Positions 1-11,274 of a DNA stretch of 64,000 nt are shown here, one piece after another (the stretch's first letter is position 1; each line of letters starts with the position of its first letter). Location of the stretch: assembly GCF_021869535.1 (NCBI RefSeq), contig NW_026262690.1:60520995-60584994 (forward strand), given 5' to 3'. The translations under genes and the position numbers were made by a program. The notes under the pieces were generated by a model. That model was given only the letters and a program-made list of their open reading frames with translations, did no database searches and had not been told where the DNA came from. This DNA is from Mytilus californianus. Lineage: Eukaryota; Mollusca; Bivalvia; Mytilida; Mytilidae.

Positions 1-99
1 AACTATTCAACACTATTGCTGAATGGAAAATAAAATGCCCATGTCTAGCATTGTAGATGTGATTTAAATGACATTCAATGTCATTTTTAATCTTAAAAT
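1..99. other. Flank with no recognisable feature
   Basis: AT-rich single-copy sequence before the first D-type 5' hairpin. Nothing else seen. Confidence 0.5.
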
Positions 100-699
100 A
101 GAGGCTCTAAAGAGCCTGTGTCGCTCACCTTGGTCTATGTGCATATTAAACAAAGGACACAGATGGATTCATGACAAAATTGTGTTTTGGTGATGGTGGT
201 GTGTTTTCCTATATGTAAAAAAATACAAAAATTTACAAAATTTATTAAAATTGTAAAAAATTGACTATAAAGGGCAATAACTCCTTAAGGGGTCAATTGA
301 CAATTTTGGTAATGTTAACTTATTTGTAGATCTTACTTTGCTGAACATTATTGCTGTTTACAGTTTATCTCTATCTATAATAATATTAAAGATAATAACC
401 AACTAGAGGCTCTCAAGAGCCTGTGTCGCTCACCTGTATTTACTGATGCTTTGGAAATCATGTAAAATAAGGTTAAAATCATAATTAATAGTATTAGATA
501 TTAGATATTATAATGATATCTAAGATAATAACAAAAAACTGCAAAATTTTTGTAAAATTACTAACTCAGGGGCAGCAACCCAACAACGGGTCGTCAGATT
601 TGTCTGAAAATTTCAGGGCAGATAAATCTAAATCTGATGAACATTTTTGCCACCTGTCAGATTTGCTCTAAATGCTTTAGTTTCAGAGATATAAACCAA
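100..699 (+). mobile_element. D element, left part (5' end module and internal unit)
   Basis: Opens with the 5' hairpin AGGCTCTAAAGAGCCT followed by GTGTC and GCTCACCT. Internal landmarks AAGGGCAATAACTCCTTAAG and AGGGCAGATAAATCTAAATC recur at about 31 kb. A second 5' module starts at about 400 (CTAGAGGCTCTC), a small nested or duplicated start. The element is cut at 699, and its sequence resumes at 10690: GATATAAACCAA on the left and AAACTGCATTTTACCCC on the right match the continuous AGCCAAAAACTGCATTTTAC at 31110. Confidence 0.8.
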
Positions 700-899
700 T
701 AAAATGCTTCGCTGGTGTGCAGCTTGATACGACCGCAGAGGTCGAACCCTGAACAGTTGGGGCAAGTATGGACACAACATTCAAGCTTGATACAGCTCTG
801 AATTTGGATTGTTATTAAATATTTGACACAGCATAGGTTTCTGACACAGAAAGAATGTGGTCTAAGAACTTAAATTTACCTATTATGGTCCAATGTCCA

Positions 900-1000
900 A
901 AATCAAAATACATAAAATTGAGAATGGAAATGGGGAATGTGTCAAAGAGACAACAACCCGACCATAGAACAGACAACAGCAGAAGGTCACCAACATGGTT
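900..1000 (+). repeat. Fragment of a dispersed mussel-type repeat inside the M1 array
   Basis: GGAAATGGGGAATGTGTCAA and CAGACAACAGCAGAAGGTCA resemble a short interspersed repeat common in mussel sequence (from memory, not checked). It sits between the M module and the A-repeats and is absent from the same place in the copies at 6468 and 33106. Confidence 0.4.
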
Positions 1001-1225
1001 AGATTCAGCATATCAAAGAACCCCATATATTTAATTTTTGTTGAAATCAAACAAAGTTTAATTTTGGACCCCAACTTGGACAAACTTGAAAACTGGGCCC
1101 ATAATCAAAAATCTAAACACATGTTTAGATTCAGCATATCAAAGAACCCCAAGAATTCAATTTTTGCTAAATTCAAACTAAGTTTAATTTTGGACCCTTT
1201 GGACCTTAATGTAGACCAATTTAAA

Positions 1226-3466
1226 TAAAATGCTCCGCAGGGCGCAGCTTGATACGACCGCAGAGGTCAAACCCTGAACAGTTGGGGCAAGTATGGACAC
1301 CACATTCAAGCTTGATACAGCTTTGCATTTGGATTGTGATTAAATATTTGACACAGCATAGGTTTCTGATACAGAATGAATGTGGTCTAAGAACTTAAAA
1401 ATTTTAAATTGGACATTCACCTATTATGGTCCAATATCCAAAATCTAAATACATGGTTAGATTCAGCATATCAAAGAACCCCAAGAATTCAATTTCTGAT
1501 GAAATCAAACAAAGTTTAATTTTGGACCCTTTTGACCTCAATGTGGACAAAGTTGATAACGGGGCCCAAAAATCAAAAATCTAAATACATGGTTAGATTC
1601 AGCATATCAAAGAACCCCATATATTCAATTTTTGTTGAAATCAAACAAAGTTTAATTTTGGACCCCGATTTGGACCAACTTGAAAACTGGGCCCATAATA
1701 AAAAATCTAAATACATGTTTAGATTCAGCATATCAAAGAACCCTAAGAATTCAATTTTTGTTAAAATCAAACTAAGTTTAATTTTGGACCCTTTGGACCT
1801 TAATGTAGACCAATTTGAAAACGGAACCAAAAATTAAGAATCTAAATACACGGTTAGATTCGGCATATCAAAGAACCCCAATAATTCAATTTTTGATGAA
1901 ATCAAACAAAGATTAATTTTGGACCCTTTGGACCTCAATGTATACCAATTTAAAAACGGGGCCCAAAATCCAAAAACTAAATACACGGTTAGATTCAGCA
2001 TAATAAAGAACCCCAAGAATTCAAGAATAAAACCCCATTGAAATTGGTCAAGAAATAAGCAATTTATACGAAGTATCTTCTTTTGCACAATACTGTGCAA
2101 TTAAATATTTCTTGCTATTGCGCAATACTGTACAATTGACAATTTCTTGCTTTGCACAGTTTTGTGCTATTGGATATTTCTTGCTATTGCCCAATACTGT
2201 GCAATTGAAGATTTCTTCCTATTGCGCAATACTGTGCAATTGAAGATTTCTTGCTATTGTGCAATACTGTGCAATTGAAAATTTCTTGCTATTGCACATT
2301 ACTTATTATATAATAATTTACACATCCTGTTTGGTGTGTACCTCCTACCATATCATTATTATTTGCTTTTAAATATATATAAGAAATAACCAACTTAAAA
2401 TGGAAAATTTTAAAAGAAAAAAAAAAGGAAAAAAAAAAATCCCCCCCCCAAATTTTTTGAACCCCCTTATGATTCATCACCCCCCAAACTCAATCCCAGC
2501 CTTCTCTTTGTGGTATGGTACCTTGTAGTACAATTTCAGAGAAATCCATACACTTGAACACAAGTTATTGTCTGGAAACTAGAAAAATGTGTTTTTTGGC
2601 CCCTTTTTGGCCCGAAATTTCTAAACGTTTAGGGCAATTACCCCCAAACTCAAACCCAGCTTTCCCTTTGTGATATGGAACCTTGTAGTACAATTTCAGA
2701 AAGATCCATACACTTACACACAAGTTATTGTCCTGAAACTAGAAAAATGCTTGTTTTTTGCCCCTTTTTGGCCCCTAATTCTTAAAATATTGAGGCAATT
2801 ACCCCCATCATCAATCCCAGCCTTCTCTTTGTGGTATGGTACCTTGCAGTACAATTTCAGAGAGATCCATACACTTGAACACAAGTTATTGTCTGGAAAC
2901 TAGAAAAATGCTTATTTTTGGCCCCTTTTTGGCCCCCAATTCCTAAACGTTTCGGCAATTACCCCCAAACTCAATTCCAGCTTTCCCTTTGTGATATGGA
3001 ACCTTGTAGTACAATTTCAGAAAGATCCATACACTTACACACAAGTTATTGTCATGAAACTAGAAAAATGCTTGTTTTTTGCCCCTTTTTGGCCCCTAAT
3101 TCCTAAAATTTTGAGGCAATTACCCCCAAAATCAATCCCAGCATTCCTTTTGTGATATGGAACCTTGTGGTACAATGTCAGAGAGATCCATACACTAACA
3201 CACAAGTTATGTCTGGAAGTTACAAAAATGCTTATTTTTGGCCCCTTTTTCCTTTACTGTTGGTACCATAACCCCCAAAATCAATCCCAACCTTCCTTTT
3301 GTGGTATTGAACCTTGTGGTAAAATATCATATAGATCCATTCACTTAAACTAAAGTTAGAGTGCGAAAACCAATGTGTCTTTGGACGACGCCGGACGACG
3401 CCAGACGACGACGACGCCAACGTCATACCAATATACGACCACAAAAATTTTTTTGCGGTCGTATAA
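1226..3466 (+). mobile_element. M1 element nested in the A-repeats of the outer M1
   Basis: Complete architecture. The M module (TAAAATGCTCCGCAGGG, ATACGACCGCA) at 1226-1440 is followed by A-type repeats of about 127 bp (1450-2030), the 34-bp TTGCGCAATAC repeat block (2090-2300), poly-A/poly-C, B-type repeats of 160 bp (2470-3360), a GACGACG-rich tract, and the terminal hairpin at 3432-3464. It interrupts an A-repeat whose uncut form (CCAATTTAAAAAACGGGAC) is at 33551: AAA remains on each side. Confidence 0.8.
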
Positions 3467-4440
3467 AAACAGGACTTAAAATTAAAAATCTAAATACACG
3501 GTTAGATTTGGAATATCAAAGAACCCCAATTATTCAATTTTTGATGAAATCAAACAAAGTTTAATTTTGGACCCTTTTGACCTCAATATGGACCAATTTG
3601 ATAGCGGGGCCCACAAATAAAAAATCTAAATACATGGTTAGATTCAGCATATCAAAGAACCTCATATATTCAATTTTTGTTGAAATCAAACAAAGTTTAA
3701 TTTTGGACCCCAATTTGGACCAACTTGAAAACTGGGCCCATAATCAAAAATCTAAATACATGTTTAGATTCAGCATATCAAAGAACCCCATATATTCAAT
3801 TTTTGTTGAAATCAAACAAAGTTTAAATACTGGACCCTATCTTGGACCAACTTGAAAACTGGGCCCATAATCAAAAATCTAAACACATGTTTAGATTCAG
3901 CATATCAAAGAACCCCAAGAATTCAATTTTTGTTAAAATCAAACTAAGTTTAATTTTGGACCCTTTGGACCTTAATGTAGACCAAATTAAAAAACAGGAC
4001 CCAAAATTAAAAATCTAAATACACGGTTAGATTTGGAATATCAAAGAACCCCAATAATTCAATTTTAGATGAAATCAAACAAAGTTTAATTTTGGACCCT
4101 TTTGACCTCAATATGAACCAATTTGATAAAGGGGTCCACAAATAAAAAATCTAAATACATGGTTAGATTCAGCATATCAAAGAACCCCATATATTCAATT
4201 TTTGTTGAAATCAAAGAAAGTTTAATTTTGGACCCCAATTTGGACCAACTTGAAAACTGGGCCAAAAATCAAAAATCTAGATACATGTTTAGATTCAGCA
4301 TTTCAAAGAACCTCATATATTCAATTTTTGCTAAAATCAAACAAAGTTTAATTTTGGACCCTTTGGACCTTAATGTAGACCAATTTGAAAACTGGACCCA
4401 AAATTAAAAATCTAAATACACTGTTAGATTCGGCATAACA
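3467..4440 (+). repeat. A-type tandem array of the outer M1
   Basis: About seven monomers of 126-135 bp, each with a variant of GATTCAGCATATCAAAGAAC and TTTAATTTTGGACCC. They lack stop codons in one frame, so they give long spurious reading frames ([13 protein letters not shown]...) on both strands. The block 3560-4950 is nearly collinear with 33640-35450 in another M1 copy. Confidence 0.85.
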
Positions 4441-4872
4441 AATAAATAAATGTGATCAAAGATTTTTAAAATCTAATGCGCCATACTATGCAATTAAAGA
4501 TTACTTCTTGAAATTTTTCAATATTTGAAATTTGAAAAAAAAATAATATTTGAAGAATAATTCTTTTTAATTTCTGAAATCTGAAATGAGAAAAAATTGA
4601 CCCCCCACAATTTCTTTTTATCCCCCCACCTTTTTTCCCCCAAAAAATTCTTTCCCTCAAGATATGGTCATAATCTCAATTCAAATTTCCAATGGAGTTG
4701 GCAACCATAATTACCCATTTAAATTTACCATAGTGCTAACTTAATCTATTTTACAATAGAATTAAAAATATAGTGTCAAATCTTTCATATGGATTTTTTT
4801 GTAAAAAAAAAAGATGCAACATTTGCAGATATTTTTACTGGTCTTCCTTTATAAATATGCATTTCTTTAAAC

Positions 4873-4948
4873 ATAATTTAAAAGCAGTGTAAGGGAAGTA
4901 ACCAAAACATTGTATTTGGATTACCTCCCTTACACTGTTTTAAATTAT
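4873..4948. repeat. 76-nt inverted repeat (P hairpin), copy 1
   Basis: ATAATTTAAAAGCAGTG...CACTGTTTTAAATTAT; arms of about 30 nt including AAGGGAAGTAA / TTACCTCCCTT. Other copies are at 10192-10267, 35370-35445 and 35476-35551, all 76 nt. Confidence 0.8.
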
Positions 4949-5104
4949 CTTTATTGTTCATTAACCATGGGCGTGTTTTTTTGTTCTTCGGTAGTGAGCC
5001 AGAAGAGGTCCATTTCTGTTTTTTTGCATAGGGAAGATATTCTGGCTCTCTTCCACCTCTTCTTTTTTGATAGGTAGTTTAGACGGCAGAGGCACATAAC
5101 AAAC

Positions 5105-5191
5105 ATGGCGTCGTTTAGTCTAAATGACATTAACAAATTTATGAATGCAGATATATTAGAATGTGAGCTGTGTTATAAAACGTTTTTTATG
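5105..5191 (+). pseudogene. Candidate first exon inside a 5.2-kb insertion
   Basis: CAAACATGGCGTCG opens 29 codons starting MASFSLNDINKFMNADI, with CELC near the end, followed by GTATGA as a possible donor. It lies about 140 nt inside the left end of the insertion at 4968-10180, where a transposon gene or captured gene could begin. No partner exon was found. Very short; low confidence. Confidence 0.22.
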
Positions 5192-5639
5192 GTATGACAG
5201 TCTTAGTAGGACATCCCTGTAGGACGATAAGCTGGATAAATATAAGAACTACACGGACAATAACAGTTAAGGGACGACTATTTGGTATTCTAGGGAAGGG
5301 TTTTGATTGATTGGTGTTTATCGCTACTGAGTTTCAACACTAAGTTGGACTATTCCGTGGTGGTCAGTTTAAATGTATAGATGAAGAATGGGGAAGAGAA
5401 GAGGGCATTATTAACTTTTTTAATCTGTCGCTAATTAATTTATGCCTATTTTTCAGCTCTTACCAGTCAACCATATTCATATATGAAATCCTCCTGCCCC
5501 CCACCCCAATAAATGAATAAATATCAAATGGTTTTTCTTCTTATTTAACACAAGTTAAAATTGATTGATTGTTTGTTGCTAATTTTTAACGCCCAGTGAC
5601 AAATATGTCATGCATGTTCAGGACTCGGTCAGGAAAACA

Positions 5640-6270
5640 CGAATTTAATAGTCAGGTATATAATACAAAAACGAAGAGATGTATGATTGCTAATGAGGCA
5701 ACTATCCACCGGAGTTTAAATATGAAGTAGATGTAAGCAATTATAGGCAACCGTAATTAAGGCCTTCAACAATGACAAAACCCGATACTGTATTAAAAGT
5801 CGTCTATAAAAGGCCCGACGTGAAAAGTGTGAGAAACAATTCAAACGAAAAAACTAACGGCCTAATTATACATAACAAAATAATTTACAAAATATCAAAT
5901 ATGAGTCGAGACATGAACCAACGACAACCACTAAACTACAGGCTCCTGACTTTGGACAGGCACACAAAGAATATGGCAGGGTTGATATAAAAACGAAGAT
6001 TGCCAATGAGACAACCTTCCACAAGAGACCAAACGACACAGCAATTAACAGCTACAGGTCACCGTACGGCTTTCAACAATAAGCAAAGCCCATACCGCAC
6101 AATCAGCTATAAAAGGCGCCGAAATCACAAATGTAAAACAATTCAGACGAGAAAACTAACGGTCTAATTAATGTACAACAAAATGAACGCAAAACAAATA
6201 TGTAACACAGCAACAAACGACAACCACTGAATTACAGGCTCCTGACTTGGGACAGGCACATACATTGTAT
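5640..6270 (+). repeat. Two tandem copies of a dispersed mussel-type repeat
   Basis: The copies are about 5640-5990 and 5990-6270. Both contain variants of AATGAGGCAACTATCCACC, GGCCTTCAACAATGACAAAA, and AACTACAGGCTCCTGACTT. Related fragments are at about 59820-59950 and 62610-62740. The short open frame at 5772-5990 has no recognised domain and is not called as a gene. Confidence 0.55.
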
Positions 6271-8569
6271 ACGTGCATATAAATCCATATAAAATGAAAA
6301 TTTTTGAAAAGTGGTGGTCCGAAGGTTTTGACCATCGAAATTTTGCTATAGAAATAATAGTTAGGACCAGAAGATTTTCTTCAAGGACCACTAGAGAAAA
6401 ATGATTTTGAGAACTTTCCGATATCTTTGCTTTATACAAAAATAATCCAGTTTGGTTACTTTTAAAATAAAATGCTTCGCTGGGCGCAGCTTGATACGAC
6501 CGCAGAGGTCGAACCCTGAACAGTTGGGGCAAGTATGGACACAACATTCAAGCTTGATACAGCTCTGAATTTGGATTGTGATTAAATATTTGACACAGCA
6601 TAGGTTCTGACACAGAAAGAATGTGGTCTAAGAACTTCAATTTTTTTAATTTACCTATTATGGTCCAATGTCCAAAATCAAAATACATGGTTAGATTCAG
6701 AATATCAAAGAACCCCATATATTCAATTTTTGTTGAAATCAAACAAAGTTTAATTTTGGACCCCAACTTGAACAAACTTGAAAACTGGTCCCATAATCAA
6801 AAATCTAAACACATGTTTAGATTCAGCATATCAAAGTACCCCAAGAATTCAATTTTTGTTAAAATCAAACTAAGTTTAATTTTGGACCCTTTGGACCTTA
6901 ATGTAGACCAATTTAAAAAACGGGACCCAAAATTAAAAATCTAAAAACACGGTTAGATTTGGCATATCAAAGAACCCCAATAATTCAATTTTTGATGAAA
7001 TCAAACAAAGTTTAATTTTGGTCCCTTTTGACCTCAATATGAACCAATTTGATAGCGGGCCCACAAAATAAAAAATCTAAATACATGGTAAGATTCAGCA
7101 TATCAAAGAACCCCATATATTCAATTTTTATTGAAATCAAACAAAGTTTAATTTTGGACCCCAATTTGGACCAACTTGAAAACTGGGCCAAAAATCTAAA
7201 ATCTAAATACATGTTTAGATTCAGCATATCAAAGAACCCCATATATTCAATTTTTGTTGAAATCAAACAAAGTTTAATTTTGGACCCCGACTTGGACCAA
7301 CTTGAAAACTGGTCCCATAATAAAAAATCTAAACACATGTTTAGATTCAGCATATCAAAGAACCCCAAAAATTCAATTTTTGTTAAAATCAAACTAAGTT
7401 TAATTTTGGACCCTTTGGACCTTAATGTAGACCAATTTAAAAAAACGGGACCCAAAATTAAAAATCTAAATACACGGTTAGATTTGGCATATCAAAGAAC
7501 CCCAATAATTAAATTTTTGATGAAATCAAACAAAGTTTAATTTTGGACCCTTTTGACCTCAATATGAACCAATTTGATAGCGGGCCCACAAATAAAAAAT
7601 CTAAATACATGGTAAGATTCAGCATATCAAAGAACTCCATATATTCAATTTTTGTTGAAATCAAACAAAGTTTAATTTTGGACCCCAATTTGGACCAACT
7701 TGAAAACTGGGCCAAAAATCTAAAATCTAAATACATGTTTAGATTCAGCATATCAAAGAACCCCATATATTCAATTTTTGTTGAAATCAAACAAAGTTTA
7801 ATTTTGGACCCCAACTTGGACCAACTTGAAAACTGGGCCCATAATCAAAAATCTAAACACATGTTTAGATTCAGCATATCAAAGAACCCCAAGAATTCAA
7901 TTTTTGTTAAAATCAAACTAAGTTTAATTTTGGACCCTTTGGACCTTAATGTAGACCAATTTAAAAACGGGACCCAAAATTAAAAATCTAAATACACGGT
8001 TAGATTTGGCATATCAAAGAACCCCAATAATTAAATTTTTGATGAAATCAAACAAAGTTTAATTTTGGACCCTTTTGACCTCAATATGAACCAATTTGAT
8101 AGCGGGTCCACAAATAAAAAATCTAAATACATGGTTAGATTCAGCATATCAAAGAACCCCAAGAATTCAATTTTTGATGAAATCAAACAAAGTTTAATTT
8201 TGGACCCTTTTGACCTCAATGTGGACAAAGTTGATAACGGGGCCCAAAAATCAAAAATCTAAATACATGGTTAGATTCAGCATATCAAAGAACCCCATAT
8301 ATTCAATTTTTGTTGAAATCAAACAAAGTTTAATTTTGGACCCCGATTTGGACCAACTTGAAAACTGGGCCCATAATCAAAAATCTAAATACATGTTTAG
8401 ATTCAGCATATCAAAGTACCCTAAAAATTTAACTTTTGAAAACGGGGCCCAAAATCCAAAAACTTAATACACGGTTAGATTCAGCATATTAAAGAACCCA
8501 AAGAATTCAAGAATAAAACCCCATTGAAATTGATCAAGAAATAAGCAATTTATACGAAGTATCTTCTTT

Positions 8570-8790
8570 TGCACAATACTGTGCAATTGAATATTTCTTG
8601 CTATTGTGCAATACTGTACAATTGACAATTTCTTGCTATTGCGCAATATTGTGCTATTGGATATTTCTTGCTATTGCGCAATACTGTGCAATTGAAGATT
8701 TCTTGCTATTGCGCAATACTGTGCAATTGAAGATTTCTTGCAATTGTGCAATACTGTGCAATTGAAAATTTCTTGCTATTGCACAATATA
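8570..8790 (+). repeat. 34-bp minisatellite block of M1
   Basis: About six units of TTGCGCAATACTGTGCAATT plus GAAGATTTCTTGCTA. The same block is in the M1 copies at 2090-2300 (+), 55390-55620 (-) and 60920-61140 (-). A diverged two-unit form is in F elements at 26965-27010 and 28920-28960. Confidence 0.85.
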
Positions 8791-9606
8791 TATACTTATT
8801 ATATAATAATTTACACATCCTGTTTGGTGTGTATCTCCTACCATATCATTATTATTTGCTTTTAAATATTAATCAGAAATAACCAACTTAAAATGGAAAA
8901 TTTTAAAAGAAAAAAAAAAGGAAAAAAAGAAAAAAAAAGAAAAAAAAAAATTCCCCCCCCAAATTTTTTGAACCCCCTTATGATTCATCACCCCCAAACT
9001 CAATCCCAGCCTTCCCTTTGTGGTATGGTACCTTGCAGTACAATTTCAGAGAGATCCATACACTTGAACACAAGTTATTGTCTGGAAACTAGAAAAATGC
9101 TTATTTTTGGCCCCTTTTTGGCCCCCAATTCCTAAACGTTTCGGGCAATTACCCCCAAACTCAATTCCAGCTTTCCCTTTGTGATATGGAACCTTGTAGT
9201 ACAATTTCAGAAATATCCAAACACTTACACACAAGTTATTGTCATGAAACTAGAAAAATGCTTGTTTTTTGCCCCTTTTTTGGCCCCTAATTCCTAAAAT
9301 TTTGAGGCAATTACCCCCAAAATCAATTACAGCCTTCCCTTTGTGATATGGAACCTTGTGGTACAATGTCAGAGAGATCCATACACTTACACACAAGTTA
9401 TTGTCTGGAAGTTACAAAAATGCTTATTTTTGGCCCCTTTTTGGCCCCTAATTCCTTAACTGTTGGTACCATAACCCCCAAAAACAATCCCCACCTTCCT
9501 TTCGTGGTATTGAACCTTATGGTAAAATTTCATGGAGATCCATTCACTTAAACTAAAGTTAGAGTGCGAAAACCAATGTGTCTTCGGACGACGCCGGACG
9601 ACGCCA

Positions 9607-9655
<49 letters not shown>
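9607..9655 (+). repeat. (GAC)n microsatellite
   Basis: About 16 uninterrupted ACG triplets directly before the 3' hairpin of an M1 element. Shorter GACGACG tracts occupy the same place in all other M1 copies. Reading frames of poly-Asp or poly-Arg here are artefacts. Confidence 0.95.
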
Positions 9656-9656
<1 letters not shown>

Positions 9657-10191
9657 CAACGTCATACCAATATACGACCAAAAAATTTTCAATTTTTGCG
9701 GTCGTATAAAAATTGGTTAGACAAGATGTCCTTTTTGATTATATTCGAGACAAACATTGACGAATGTTTGTGCAGTTTAAGATTATTCTTAAAATTCAAA
9801 TAGTGGGGGTTTAAGCCTGATTTGTCTAGCAAAATTGAGTTAGAGGAAAGAACAAAGAAAAATGTCACGAACAGAGCATGTAAAGCAAAATTCTATCCGG
9901 ATGAAATATCATCTGGGGAAAAAATGTTACAGAAGTTGTTCAGTGTTATTTTTTTACAGTCATGTCTACCGGACGTATCTTAATTTGCTATAAAATCAGC
10001 GTAAACTTCATTTATGTCATCCAACATAACAAAAATCTGCTATATTCGACGGTAAATTGAATTTTTGTTTTATTGGTCTTCCGTAGAATATCTCCAGAAG
10101 AGGTCCAGATTCATTTTTTTGGACTCTTCACCAGAAGACATTCTGGAGATGTGCAGAAGAGACCAATAAAACACGCCCCATTACTTTATAC

Positions 10192-10267
10192 ATAATTTAA
10201 AAGCAGTGTAAGGGAGATAATTTCAATGATGTATTTGATTTATCTCCCTTACACTGCTTTAAATTAT
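10192..10267. repeat. 76-nt inverted repeat (P hairpin), copy 2
   Basis: The arms AGCAGTGTAAGGGAGATAA and TTATCTCCCTTACACTGCT are perfectly complementary, and ATAATTTAA / TTAAATTAT extends the stem with one bulge. Confidence 0.85.
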
Positions 10268-10689
10268 GTTTTGTACTAAAGTATTTGTCCATTAACCAGG
10301 ACAACCTTGTTTTTCCCCCTTTTTTGCCCCTAATTCCTAAACGGTTTGAGCCATAACCCCCCAAAGCAAATCCTAACCATCCCTTTGTGGTATGGAAACT
10401 TGTAGTATAATTTCAGAGAGATCCATACACCGTTGCACAGTTATTGTCTGGAAACTAGAAAATGCTTATTTTTGGCCCCTTTTTCCTTAACTGTTGGTAC
10501 CATAACCCCCAAAATCAATCCCAACCTTCCTTTTGTGGTATTTAACCTTATGGTCAAATTTCAAAAAGATCCATTCACTTAAACTAAAGTTAGAGTGCGA
10601 AAACCAATGTGTCTTTGGACGACGACGCTGGACGACGACGCCAACGTCATACCAATATACGACCACAAAATGTTTTTGCGGTCGTATAA

Positions 10690-11274
10690 AAACTGCATTT
10701 TACCCCTATGTTCTATTTTTAACTAAGTTGGCCATGATGGTTGGAAGGCGGGGTCATCGGACAAAAACTAGATACCCTAATAATGATTATGGCCAAGTAT
10801 GGTTAAATTTGTATCAGTAGTTTCAGAGAAGAAGATTTTTGTAAAAGATTACAAAAATTTACGAAAATTGTTAAAAATTGACTATTAAGGGCAATAACTC
10901 CTAAAGGGGTCGACTGACAATTTTGGTCATATCAACTTATTTGTAGATCTTACTTTGCTGAACATTATTGCTGTTTACAGTTTATCTCTATCTATAATAA
11001 TATTCAAGATAATAACCAAAAACTGCAAAATTTCCTTAAAATTACCAATTCAGGGGCAGCAACCCAACAACAGGTTGTCAGATTTGTCTGAAAATTTCAG
11101 GGCAGATAGATCTTGACCTGATAATCAGTTTTACCTTATGTCAGATTTACTCTAAATGCTTTGGTTTCAGAGATATAAGCCAAAATCTACATTTTACCCC
11201 TATGTTCTATTTTTAGCCATGGTGGCCATCTTGGTTGGTTGGCGGGGTCATCGGACACATTTGGGACAGGTGAG
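10690..11274 (+). mobile_element. D element, right part
   Basis: Continues the D element broken at 699, with a further internal unit. It ends GGGACAGGTGAGCTAAAAAA, the 3' arm of the D terminal hairpin with its 5' arm lost. Sequence GGCGGGGTCATCGGACA is shared with the copy at 31.1-31.7 kb. Confidence 0.8.

Larger units (their letters stand above)
6468..9709 (+). mobile_element. Full-length M1 element, about 3.2 kb
   Basis: The cleanest copy. The M module is at 6468-6660 (ATACGACCGCA at 6494). A-type repeats (6680-8500) include a fourfold higher-order unit repeated at about 523-bp steps (landmark GATAGCGGG near 7051, 7575, 8098). The 34-bp block (8570-8790) is followed by poly-A/poly-C (8910-8960), B-type repeats of about 160 bp (8980-9550), a (GAC)n run, and the terminal hairpin 9672-9707 followed by AAAAA. 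Confidence 0.85.
4968..10180. mobile_element. 5.2-kb insertion with short inverted ends (class unassigned)
   Basis: Left end TGGGCGTGTTTT, right end AAAACACGCCCCA. The uninterrupted site (TTAACCATTACTTTATAC) exists at about 35456-35475 in another M1 copy, so the borders are readable: CCA | insert | TTAC, with no target duplication or at most an ambiguous AT. Both ends carry a related 90-100-nt block containing CCAGAAGAGGTCCA. It contains a small candidate exon (5105-5191), two copies of a dispersed repeat, and an M1 element (6468-9709). Confidence 0.55.
700..10689 (+). mobile_element. Outer M1 element, about 10 kb including nested insertions, inserted in the D element
   Basis: The 5' end is TAAAATGCTTCGCTGG with X motif ATACGACCGCA at about 728. 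The 3' end is a hairpin with arms ATACGACC / GGTCGTAT at 10655-10687. Its own body is the M module (700-960), A-type tandem repeats (to 1225, resuming 3467-4440), an AT-rich stretch, a 76-nt hairpin and B-type repeats (10310-10620). Nested: M1 1226-3466 and the 5.2-kb insertion 4968-10180. The D target had an A5 run; AA is left at 698-699 and AAA at 10690-10692. Confidence 0.75.

Noticed and set aside
716-765. tRNA-like sequence in the M module (GGTCGAACCC as a B box, GGGCGCAGCTTG as an A box)
   Set aside because: Spacing between the boxes is too short, no cloverleaf can be folded, and the element lacks a SINE-type tail. Kept as part of the 5' end module.
995-8467. Many plus- and minus-strand reading frames of 60-163 aa ([18 protein letters not shown] and its reverse-strand mirror)
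   Set aside because: They follow the A-type tandem repeat, which lacks stops on both strands. They repeat at the monomer period, and the antisense frames are equally open.
8570-8790. CRISPR-like array (short regular repeats)
   Set aside because: Units are contiguous with no unique spacers, and the genome is eukaryotic.
9456-9803. Poly-Asp, poly-Ser and poly-Arg reading frames
   Set aside because: Artefacts of the (GAC)n microsatellite.
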